Source: Edaphochlamys debaryana (Eukaryota; Chlorophyta; Chlorophyceae; Chlamydomonadales). Taken from it: a DNA stretch of 64,000 bases. The stretch covers positions 3,224,001 to 3,288,000 of the forward strand of contig JAEHOE010000002.1 in assembly GCA_016858145.1 (NCBI GenBank), in the 5' to 3' direction. Below, one piece after another: positions 46,112 to 56,600 of this stretch; the stretch's first letter is position 1, and each line of letters starts with the position of its first letter. The notes under the pieces are model-generated. The model did not search any database and had not been told where the DNA came from. It saw nothing but the letters and a program-made list of their open reading frames with translations. The translations under genes and the position numbers were made by a program.

Positions 46112-47195
46112 GGAATGCATGTATGAGGGCATACATGTATGCTCGGCTCCAGGCAGGTCACAACTTGGGGAGCGAGACATACAAGGGAGGCAACTTGCAG
46201 GGAGCGCTCCTTTTATTTAGACATGTATCGGTGAGTCTGTCGAGGAGGTTGTGCGTGTTCACATTTGCGGCATGCAGGACAAGGAGGTAATAAGGCGGGG
46301 GGTAGATAGGCGAGCGCGCGCGCGGGCGGGGATGCGGGAATACGGCAGGCGTGGGAGCAGACGGAAGCCGGGGCTGGCAGCAGCAGTGCAGTGTATGCGA
46401 GGCCCAACAGTTAGGCGCATATTCTGGTTTTCGAAAGCAGTGTTGCGATCTTAGTTCCATCCTGCCTGTATGTTGAGAGTGCCGAGTGGAAAGTAAGTGA
46501 GATCTATCTGATGAGCGTTTTGGGGCTCGCTCCGCCCAGAAGGTTCTGGGTCCAAGAACAGCCTAGCCCGGGGGCCCTTGGGGATGGACTGGGGACTGCT
46601 GAGGGTTCAGTGAAAGAGAACGTGCCACAGTGTGCTGGCCGCCAATTACAATCCAGCCTTAGTGCGTGATGGGCGGCACATGAGGATCTGGGCGGGGCAG
46701 GTGACGGCAGGGTTCAGTGAAATAACCTATTTTAACCTGCCGTCATGCTTTGAAAGCATGCAAGGCTGCCAGGCGCACGAACCCCACCTTATCAACGGGG
46801 TTCCGTCTGCACGTCACATTATTTGACCCAAAGCGAGGTTCTGTTATTAGTTCTGTCCGCCAACAATCATTTTGCCCGGCGGATTGCACCCAGCCGTCCC
46901 TCCGATAAACATGCCAGCCTAGCTACCGGTGCTCGCCACGCAACTAACCTCAACCCCCACCCTACGCCGCTGCTAGTACCCGTACCCCGTCGGACGTACC
47001 CTCTATTGCTTGCGTGCATGCGTCATACATTATTACACCACGCGCACCAATGCCCCCCCCCCCATCTACCGTACACAAGGGCGGCACAAGCGTACGATAA
47101 ACCACCTCGTTCACTTTAGCTCTATCTTGTCACTTCAGGATCTGATATCTGCAGGGGCGCGGCGGTAGCATAAGAGGAGTGGCATGAGGGATGCA
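46112..47195. other. Intergenic region between convergent M11 and J-domain genes
   Basis: About 1.1 kb with no supported gene. Short sequences around gggttcagtgaaa occur twice (46604 and 46710). Otherwise I see nothing. Confidence 0.4.
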
Positions 47196-47200
47196 TTACA
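47196..47200 (-). terminator. TGTAA poly(A) signal of the TPR/J-domain gene
   Basis: The plus strand reads ttaca, which is TGTAA on the coding strand, 43 nt after the stop at 47243. This supports the gene end. Confidence 0.55.
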
Positions 47201-47242
47201 AATACCACGGGTACGGAACCCGAGGAAGCTCCCAGGTCGTCG

Positions 47243-49988
47243 TCACCCCATCAGCGCAAGGTATATATGCTGAGCCGCGTCATCATCCAGCCCGCAGAGC
47301 CCACGTGCAGCCCACGTGCAGCACACATCCACCCACTTTGCGCTCAGCTCCTTGCAGATCTCGCCAGACAGCACCTGCCAGCGCATGGGGTGGCCCAGCT
47401 GTGGAGGGGCGGGGGCGGGCGGCGGGGTGGGGGGCGGAGGCGGGCGGAGTGGTAGAAAGGTGGTTCCAATAATTTATGGGCGGGCGCGGGGCCTCAAACG
47501 GGAGCAATCAAGCAGCAGGAGGGGAGGAGGGCAACGCAACGGGTTTTGCAAACGGTTAGGTTAGGTGCATGCATGCGCCAGCGCATGGGGTGGCCCACCT
47601 GTCTGTCGGGGTGGTACGCCACCACGGCCCGCCGCAGCGTCTCCCTCAGCCTGTCCCCGCGCAGGGCCTCGGCGGGCAGCTGGCTGGGCTGGGCCCCGGG
47701 CAGGGGGTGCTGGGCGTAGACCAGCTTGAGCAGCTCGTGGGCGCCCTGGGGGCCGGTTAGGGGGGTAGGCGAGGCAGAGTGCGGGGCTGTGGACAGGAAT
47801 AAGAGGACGCTTTACTTCAAAGGGCGCAAGTGGGTGGGAGGGCAGATAGGGGAGGCCGGATGTTTGTGCATGGCGGCTTGCGTGATAATGAAGGGCAGCT
47901 CGTGAAAGCCCGGGCAGCATACGTAGGCGCGGCGAGGGCGGGTGAAGAGGGCAGCAGGGGACGGGTTTAGGTAGGAGAGGCAGGAGCGAGGCGTGAAGGT
48001 TTGTATGTGTGGAGAATAAAATGGGCGGGGCGGTTCGTTGGCCAGGGCACCCGCCGGGGGCCGAGACCTGCTGAATGAGATTCCCTTGCATCCGTCGTAC
48101 GGATCTGTACCGTACGGCACCTCACCTTTTCAGCTGCCTTGGAGAGTGCCTCCAGCTGGGGCCTGAGGGCGTCCAGGTGGGGCTGAGCGGCGGCGGCAGC
48201 GGCGGCCTCCTCGACCTGGGTCTGGGGCGTGGGAGTAGTAGTCAAAATGGGGAGGGGGAGATGAAAGGGAGGGAGAAAGCTAACATGGAAGAAAAGGAGG
48301 GGGTATAATATCCATCCCTTTCGGCATCCGTCTGGTGGATGGGGGCATTGGAAGGGGAAGGGATGTAGTGGAGTGTTGGAGGCGCCGGGCCCACCCCACG
48401 TCCCCACCTGGGCCTGTTGGGCCTTGAGCACCGCATCTCGAGCCTCCCGGTACCAGGGCGTGTCTGACACCTGACAGGCAGGAGGAACGAGGAAGGACGA
48501 AAAGTAGGAGAGGAGCGAGTGGACATAATTGATTTGGCTCTGGCTCCCCCTCTATAGCACCCACATGTATGTGGCCCCGAAACCTTCCAAATCCAGTTCA
48601 ATCCCGAATTTCTGCAAGCCTGTGCGTTGTCCCACCCACCACTCGGGGCATCAGCGCCACTGCCAGCTCCAACACCTGCGCCAGAAGGAGGCAAACGGGA
48701 TGCAGGGGGGAAGGTGCATGGGTGGGATCACTCACTCGTGCGAGCTATGCGAGCCTCTGCCATACAGCCCCGCCCACCCGGCCTATCGCTCACGCCCGCC
48801 CTGTTCCCGTTCCTCTCCCACCACGCCACGCCACCCGGTATACGCATGGCATCTCGTGCAACCACTCTGCGCAGACCACGCACGCCTAGACATGCAAGGC
48901 CCATGCCTTCTCCCTCCCCCATCCCTTGAATCCTCCCTCCGTCCCGTCACCTGAGGCAGTGCACCCGACAGCTCACATCCCCGTCCCCCGGCACGCCCCC
49001 CTTCAACGAATGAAGTTCGTTCCCCCTCGCTCCCCTCCCCCCGCCCGCCCCCCCCACCCCACTCCCGCTCCCTTCCCCCACCCGTTTGTAGTGCACCAGG
49101 CCCACGTCCGCCATCTTCCACACACGCGCGTACAGGCCTCCCAGCGCCGCGTGCGCCCGCGCCTCCGCCTCCAGGTCATGGCCCCTCGCCAGGACCAGGG
49201 CCTGGGAGGGAGAGGGAGGGGCGAGCGAGGGAGGACAAGATGCGGGTCAGCTCCCTCGAAGCTGGAGGACGGGGCCATGGAATGATGACTGGGCAGCGGG
49301 ACATACGTTCAGGCACGGTGCAGAGCTCGGGGGCAGAGAGATTGACGCGCGCGGGGCGGCGAAACACATGCATCGCCATGCCAACCGGCGACAAGAGTCG
49401 CGAGTACTGCTCCCTTGACTTATCTGAGTTGCTTACAGTTAGATAGCAGCATCGCGCTCGGCCCGGGCTTAGTCGGCGAGGTCCGACCGAATGAAGTCGG
49501 CACCGCAGCCATACATCCTCGCAACAGCCGCCCGCAAACTCGTCGGTACTACCTCGCTACTAGCTTTAAACTGTAAGGTAACTTTCACAATTGATATCCG
49601 CATAGCTCCTCGGGCTATGGGTGCAAGGTTGTGCGACTGCCTTCCCGCCAACAAATTGAGTTCGCGCCGGGTCGACAAGTTACCCCGCTTTCAACTATGC
49701 TCTGTAGAGGTAAGCACATTATGGCTTGTGGCATCGCGGTCTGGGCGCGAATCACAGGTTTGTGCGTTGCTCCATAACACTTCGTCCCGCTGCCCCCCCA
49801 AAGCCCGCAGGCGCCCTGCTCCCCTCCGCGAACCCCCGGTACCCCCGGTACCCCCGAAACTTTGCGCGGAGCGCACCGCATGGTTGTTCGTGTGTGACAA
49901 AGCCCTCGGTCTCTGGCGACAACGCACCTCCTTGTATCCGTCCCCCACCACATGCACGCCGTCCGTGCTCAGTTCCTCGCCCTCGAGC
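47243..49988 (-). CDS. TPR-like / C-terminal J-domain co-chaperone, 5' end unclear
   Basis: Probable Hsp70 co-chaperone. Phase-compatible exons from the 3' end: 47243-47374, 47599-47745, 48126-48215, 48408-48470, 48640-48675, 49082-49201 and 49927 to about 49988. The strongest part is a C-terminal J-like segment. ETLRRAVVAYHPDRQ contains the HPD triad that stimulates Hsp70 ATPase, and VLSGEICKELSAKWV resembles the helix that follows HPD in plant TPR-J proteins (VLCEEI.K.LN). Upstream exons are short and helical, and ALVLARGHDLEAEARAHAAL looks like a TPR helix pair. The first visible exon (GEELSTDGVHVVGDGYKE) is preceded by an in-frame stop, so earlier exons are unresolved. The 49202-49926 intron has received element copy C, and another repeat begins at 50039. 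The gene could be 5'-truncated. Confidence 0.6.
49365..49925. mobile_element. Inverted-repeat element, copy C (in the TPR/J-domain gene intron)
   Basis: Same family and orientation as copy B. Shared landmarks are ctcgggctatgggtgcaagg (49609), ctttcaacta (49689), gtttgtgcgttgctccataa (49758) and the right terminal core aactttgcgcggagcg (49858), followed by aaagccctcggtctc (49898), which is also at the outer end of copy A. The interior carries no supported gene. Confidence 0.7.
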
Positions 49989-50038
49989 ACTCAAGTCCAG
50001 GACGCGCAGCGCACATGGCCTGTGGCCCCCAAACAGCC

Positions 50039-50280
50039 CTATGCCAGCCAAACTGGGGGTCACCCCCTATAGTCAGCAACAACGACCCCGTCAACGAGGC
50101 ACAGTAGTCAACAAGATAGTCAGATCGGTGTCAAGGAGTAGTCAGGTCGACGTCAAGGAGGCGTCAGCTTTCCAACAATCGTTACAACCTGACGACCGAT
50201 CGTGGGTAACGACCCACCGCGGTTAACGACCCACCGCGGTTAACGACCCTCGTCCGCACCAACGACCGTAGTCAAGTACC
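50039..50280. mobile_element. Partial relative of the 45.8-kb inverted-repeat element
   Basis: Begins with the same end cctatgccagccaaactggg as the element at 45790, followed by direct repeats of gtcaaggag and ggttaacgacccaccgc (50206-50250). No matching right end was found; the sequence runs into a minisatellite. Confidence 0.45.
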
Positions 50281-50490
50281 GGCCCCGTCCCGGTCCCGTC
50301 CCGGCCCCGTCCCGGTCCCGTCCCGGTCCCGTCCCGGCCCCGTCCCGGTCCCGTCCCGGCCCCGTCCTGGTCCCATCCCGGTCCCGTCCCAGCCCCGTCC
50401 CGGTCCCGTCCCGGCCCCGTCCCGGCCCCGTCCCGTCCCGGCCCCGTCCCGGCCCCGTCCCGGCCCCGTCCCGGCCCCGTCCCGGCCCGG
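50281..50490. repeat. Minisatellite of cccggtcccgt / cccggccccgt units
   Basis: About 210 bp of alternating 11-12-bp units, cccggYcccgtc with Y as C or T and a few single-base variants. It lies just downstream (3' side) of the minus-strand gene ending at 50575. Confidence 0.85.
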
Positions 50491-50574
50491 TCCCGCTCTG
50501 TTAGCCCCCCGCGGCGCACTCGCCCCCCCCCACCCCCACCGGCCCTGAGACCCTGCACCTAAACCCCTCGCCAC

Positions 50575-53360
50575 TTAGGCACCGGCGCCGCGGCACGCCG
50601 AGTGCTGTCGCTTTGGCAGCGACTGTTGCTGGAGGCCCGCCTGCTGGCTTGCCTTCCGCCTCCGGCTTCCTTGCTCCCGCTCCTCGTCCGCCAGCTCCCG
50701 CACCCGCTGCTCCCGATGCTCCGCCAGCGCCCACGCCCGCTCCTGCTCCCGCCGCGCCCGGTCGTGTTCCAGGTCGGCCACAAGGGCGCCGGCGGGGTTA
50801 ACATCGGCGCCGTTGCCGGGGACCCCGCCGCCGGGGCCGCCGTCGCCGGGGACCCCGCCGCCGCCGTTGAAGCCGGCGCCGCCGCCGCCGTTGAACCCGG
50901 CGCCGCCGTTGCCGTTGAAGCCGGCGCCGCCGCCGCCGTTGAAGCTGGCGCCGCCGTTGCCGTTGAAGCCATTGCCGTTGAAGCCGGCGCCGCCGTCGAA
51001 GCCGGCGCCGCCGTTGCCGTTGAAGCCGGCGCCGCCGTTGCCGTTGAAGCCGGCGCCGCCGTCGAAGCCAGCGCCGCCATTGCCGTTGAAGCCGGCGCCG
51101 CCGTTGCCGTTGAAGCCGGCGCCGCCGTCAAAGCCGTCGCCGCCGTCGCCGTTCAAGCCGCCGCCGCCGGTGACGCCGCTGGCGGCGGCGTTGTCATCAC
51201 CGGCGGCGACATCGCCGCCAGCAGCTGCGCCATTGCTTCCATCCGCTGCGCCGGGCTGACCAGCCGGGGCCCGGCCGAGCGCCGTGGGCTCCGGGGTGCC
51301 GACAATTGGAGCAGCGCGGAGGTATCCGAGGGGCTGGCCGCCGTTGCCGCCAGCGGCGTCACGTGCGGCGCCGCCAGCGGTCGGGTGTGGTGCCGCCAGC
51401 GGTGTGGCGCCACCGGTCCCGCCATCGGCGGCGCCAACGGCGGCAGCGCCGTTCCCATCGGCAGCGCCGGGCCGACCAGGCGGGGCCCCGCCGAGGGCTG
51501 TGAGCGGCGGGGTGCCGAGGGGCTGCTGGCCCTGCTGCAGCAGCTCGTTCTGCTCACGCGCGGCCGCTTTCAGGCTGGTGGCGGTCTTGTTCTTGAAGAC
51601 CTCTGTCATCTTCTTGTACACGTAAGCGGAGTTCTTCTCGTACGCGTCCTCCATCTCCTGCTCCGTCATCTCGTCATCCACCTTGACGGGAACGATGATC
51701 TGCCGAAGGCCATAGGTGTACTTCCACTCCTTGACTGCGCGGGATCGGGTAGGATGAAAGGATTAGTAGCCAAACTTCCGCAGGACCCCGCAGGACCCCC
51801 CCCCCGCCCCCTTCCCCCCCCCCCTCAGAAAACGCCCCTGTCATGCAACCAACCCCAGCACCCACGAGCACCCATCCACCCACCGCTTTGGTAGTTCTTC
51901 ATGGAGAACTTGATGCCCTGGAGGACCTGGCCCCACACCGCCTCGCTGGCCTTGTGCCGGTGGTCCATCGCCAGGAGCATGTCCCCCACGCCATTCTTTG
52001 TTCGCACAGCTAGGTCAATGTAGTCCCGCACCCAGCCCTGGACCAGCTGCGTGCAGTTGACGCCCTGGGCGTACACAATGCCGCCCTGGGAGTCCTGCAC
52101 TTTCCTCACGTCATTCCACTTGATCCCCGCGGCGGACAGCCTGCACAGCAGGGGCGAAGGGTGTCAATACAGAAGTAGCAGAGCAGCGAGTTGCGAAGCA
52201 AAACCAGCCAAGCATGCCCGAGCAGTAAGGCGGCAACTCCAGGCCAACCCGGACACCGGTGTCCCGGAGTCATTCCCGCAGGACACCGTGTCGGCACGAG
52301 GTCTGTTGACTTACGGAGGCCAGGGTGCACAGCAGGGGCCCATCACCAGCGTAAGACCACTAAATCGCCATGTCATGGTACCCTGACATTACCCCTGTCG
52401 TCAACCCTCGATAGGCCACTCACACGAGAGAGTTTGCCTGGTTAAGCCAGGCCTGCACCGGGTTGCCCGGGCAGTCGCGCGTCGACCTGACCGGGATCCA
52501 CACTGCCACGAGGTCGGTTTTCGCCACAATGTCCGGCGTCAGCTTCTTGGCCGCGGCGAGGTTCTTAACGTGGGCGTCCTCGGTCGCAGCCAACGTTGCC
52601 TTCTTCTTGCCGCCCTTCTTGGGCGCCGCCGCCCTGCCGAGGGTGGGAGGCGCGGGGCGGGGGAGGGTGGTTGTTGCGGGGTTGCATGCTCACCCTTCCG
52701 CACTGTTCCAACGCCATCGAGTGAAGACCTACACAAGCTTCCCCCCCAGCTGCGCGTAAATGTCAGAACAAGGAATCCCCTATCACGCGCTAGAATGGAC
52801 ATCTGATTTTATCGCATTCCGGTCAAATTTTCGTGTAAGCTGACCGAGACACATGGCCACAGTTCCTGCACCCACCGTTCCGCCTCCTCGAAGGCGTTTC
52901 GCATGGCGTCAACGACCTCCTCGGCGGACATCTCGCCCATGCCCCCCTGCAGCAGCACCGTCCGCACGCCCAGGCGCTTGTTCTCCACCCAGTACTTGCA
53001 GAGCATGTCGCAGAAGTAAGTGTACGTCATGCGCCTCCGAGAGAGGTAGAGGTCGAGGTCTCCAATCGCGCGGGCGCTCAAGAGCGAGGCCACCAGCACC
53101 GGCACCGGATCTGTCTGCTCGAACTCTACGAAGCTCCCTGGGCCAATGCCGTGGCTGTTACGTCCGCTGCGTGGCTGAGATGGCTGGCCTAGGCCCTGGT
53201 CAAACGAAGGGTGTAGCACCCCGTTCGCCGAGCTCCCGGCCGAGGGCAGCCCGTAGGGCCCCGGCCAAGGCGAGCCTCCATTGAGAGACTGAGAATGCGT
53301 GTCACAGGGGCCACCGTAAGCCCCATTGTGTTGGCCTGGCGGGGGCAGAGCGTAAGACAT
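50575..53360 (-). CDS. Hypothetical protein with Asn/Gly repeat tail, divergent from the transposase gene
   Basis: I do not recognise the family. Probable exons are 52853-53360, 52424-52633, 51894-52140 and 50575-51734; the first junction does not fit in phase, so a border or small exon is wrong. Exon 1 (start ATG at 53360) has a Pro/Gly/Ser-rich N-terminus, then a helical segment with AIGDLDLYLSRRRMTYTYF and MSAEEVVDAMRNAFEEAERW. Later parts include KKGGKKKATLAATED, DLVAVWIPVRSTRDCPGNP and WVRDYIDLAVRTKNGVGDML, then EWKYTYGLRQIIVPVKVDDE and a coiled-coil-like EMEDAYEKNSAYVYKKM. The last exon encodes about 20 GFNGNGGA/GFDGGA repeats, then charged helices (HDRARREQERAWALAEHREQ) to the stop. 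A 330-bp gap to the transposase start suggests a shared promoter. It may be the element's second protein (a TnpA counterpart), but that is inference. Confidence 0.5.
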
Positions 53361-53689
53361 TCTCAGAGAGCGACCGTCAGAAAGCAACCATTACGACCTA
53401 TGGACTATGTATGTATGTGTAAGGTTCTATGTGTGTTGGATGCGCTCCCACTTCGCAAGAGGAGCTGGCCCTCAATGTCCCAATCGCGTACTCACGATCC
53501 CACGCAACGTAGACCCCCCCCCCCCCCGCTCAGCCCCGGGGAAAGCGCGCAATCGTTCCGTAGTCCTGTGTAGGCGAAGAGTCGACAGAGCACCTAGCTT
53601 TACGCAGCGCGCAGCGCGTGTCCGTAGTCGAATGTCAAAATAGGACGCCCCGAATCCGAAGTGTGTTGCTCTTAACGACAGTGTATAGC

Positions 53690-56600
53690 ATGTCACGACG
53701 ACTCCCGCGTGTGGCGCCGGTCGCGCCCCAGTTGCCTGGCGTGGCGGCTGGCAATGGCTCGCCCGGACTTAGAGCGACTGGCCCTGGTCTCGCATTCGAC
53801 TTCGGCTTTTCGCCAATACGCGGTGTAGAGCCCGCGGTATCCCCCCAGAGCCCTGGCGTCGGGTCCGTCGGGTTGCGCCCAGCCCAGTTGCCCCGTGGCA
53901 CTCCTCGTCCCGCTGGTCTCCCACGGATACTGCGAGGCGCCTCTCCCTGGCCTCTCCCATCAGACGCATCCCCGCAAGCTGGGTCTGTCCTGGATCCCTT
54001 CCCTGCTGGGCGATACGACCTGCGGCCCACACAGTCCCGCATGAACAGCCAGGCACAGCGGCAGTCCTTCCTCGCATCAGTGCTGCGCGCGCGCACCCAA
54101 TCCGGCGGGATATCCCCGGACGCCGCGGCCGGGGGTGCTCTGCCCGACCCCGTGCCCCTGATCCCCGGTCCCGCCGTTGCACCGGGGCCCTGGGCCGAAG
54201 CAACCAGCACTGATGTGGCCCCCGAAGAGTTCAGGCCCGCACTACCACGTACCGGTGAGTGACGACAGGAAAGCTCCCGTGCCTGGCCTGGTGCCTGCGC
54301 TATGTTTAAGAGGACTCACGTTGGATCGCTTTCCCGTTTTTGCTCCCCATGCCACAGACCGCGCCCGGAGCGCGCTCTGGGCGAAGGTGCCCGGCAATGA
54401 CGGCGCGCAGCTCGTTCGGCGCTTTGAGCAGGTTCGCTACCCGGACCCCCCCCTCGAGGACCATGAAGCCATGCACGTCATCAAAGAGGTTGTCTACCAG
54501 GCCTTTGCCCAGCACGATGCCTCGCCCGGCGCTACTGAGACGGCAGTAAACCGCCACCTGCAGTCAACCTTCGCCAACTTCACCAGCCCGTTCTCAAGCC
54601 CTGCGCAGCGCCGGGCCGCGCCATTCATACCATCCAACTACAAGCAAGCTCTGACCATGGCCACCGATCTCTTCAGCGACCAGTGCACGTGGCCAGTGCT
54701 GTGTCGCTACAAGCACTGCCCCTGCGGCTTCATATACAAGGCGGAAGCTCCCAGCAAGCCAAAACCCAAGCCAAAGCCAGCGGCACAGCCCACCGGAGCT
54801 GGAGGCGGCGCGACCGGCACTGCCGGCTCCGGAACCGGCGCCGCCGGCCCTTCCGGCGCCGGCCCTTCCGGCGCCGGCCCTTCCGGCCGGCCGGCCGGCC
54901 CTCCCGGCGCCGGCCCTGCCGGCGCCGCTGCCGACCCGCTGCCTCCGCGCTGCCCAGGATGGGTAAAGACTGGCAAGGAGGCCACGGGCCCTTGCGGCCG
55001 TCCCTTCAGCGAGGCTCGTGACACCACAGTGTCTGCGGTCTCTGAATTCGTGACGCGGGGCTTTGCCAATCCGGAAATCTCAGCGGACTGGGGGTCCTGG
55101 CGTTCTCGCCTTGCTCCCGCCCGGGCTGAGGCCGAGATCAAGGAGGCGTGGGTAGAGCGTAAAGCAGAGATCGAGGCGCTGACCACCCCTCAGCTCAAGG
55201 CCAAGATGCGGGCGGAGTTCAGAGCAGCTGACGCCACCAAGCGAGCAGCCACCAGTGACACGATGCTGGACATGATCGACGGCAAGCTGGTCGAGGAGGC
55301 ACAAAAGGACCCAGTCTTTGCGGCTGACCCCCGCAACCTCATGATCGCCATTGTCTCCGATCCCTTCATTGTGAGTCTCGTCTCGTAACATGATTGTCTG
55401 TCAGGGCCAGTGGGCTCCCGGCGCTTGACGTGTCCGCCCCCCTGGTCTTCCTCACCAGGTGCCGGCAGACGAGCACGAGCGATCCACGACCCCATTCCTC
55501 GTCCTCGTCATGAACTCCTCGCCTGACAAGCGCCACGAGCTCGGATTTTGTCACGTGCTGTGCCTTGTTGGCGGGAACGTCAAGCCACCCGGAGGCAAGC
55601 CCTTCCCCCTGAACCCCAACCACTTCGTCAACCTGATTATGGACGACCTCAAGTACCTCGAGAAGTACGGCGTCCCGGTGGTGGACGGGCACAGCGGCGA
55701 GTCCTTCACCTGCTTTGTCAAGTGCCTCACCTTCATATCGGACTACCGCGGCCTTCACCACCACCTCGGCCTCAAGGTATGCCGTTCCGTTCACCGCCGC
55801 TTGCTTGCGGCACGCAGCTTCACTTGCAATCTGGGGCCGGGGCCGGGGCCGGGGCCGGGGCCGGGGCCGGGGCCGGGGCCGGGGCCGGGGCCGGGGCCGG
55901 GGCGGGGCGGGGCCGGGGCCGGGGCCGGGGCCGGGGCCGGGGCCGGGGCCGGGGCCGGGGCCGGGGCCGGGGCCGGGGCCGGGGCCGGGGCCGGGGCCGG
56001 GGCCGGGGCCGGGGCCGGGGCCGGGGCCGGGGCCGGGGCCGGGGCGGGGCCGGGGCCGGGGCCGGGGCCGGGGCCGGGGCCGGGGCCGGGGCCGGGGCCG
56101 GGGCCGGGGCCGGGGCCGGGGCCGGGGCCGGGGCCGGGGCCGGGGCCGGGGCCGGGGCCGGGCCGGGGCCGGGGCCGGGGCCGGGGCCGGGGCCGGGGCC
56201 GGGGCCGGGGCCGGGGCCGGGGCCGGGGCCGGGGCCGGGGCCGGGGCCGGGGCCGGGGCCGGGGCCGGGGCCGGGGCCGGGGCCGGGGCCGGGGCCGGGG
56301 CCGGGGCCGGGGCCGGGGCCGGGGCCGGGGCCGGGGCCGGGGCCGGGGCCGGGGCCGGGGCCGGGGCCGGGGCCGGGGCCGGGGCCGGGGCCGGGGCCGG
56401 GGCCGGGGCCGGGGCCGGGGCCGGGGCCGGGGCCGGGGCCGGGGCCGGGGCGCGGGCCGGGGCCGGGGCCGGGGCCGGGGCCGGGGCCGGGGCCGGGGCC
56501 GGGGCCGGGGCCGGGGCCGGGGCCGGGGCCGGGGCCGGGGCCGGGGCCGGGGCCGGGGCCGGGGCCGGGGCCGGGGCCGGGGCCGGGGCCGGGGCCGGGG

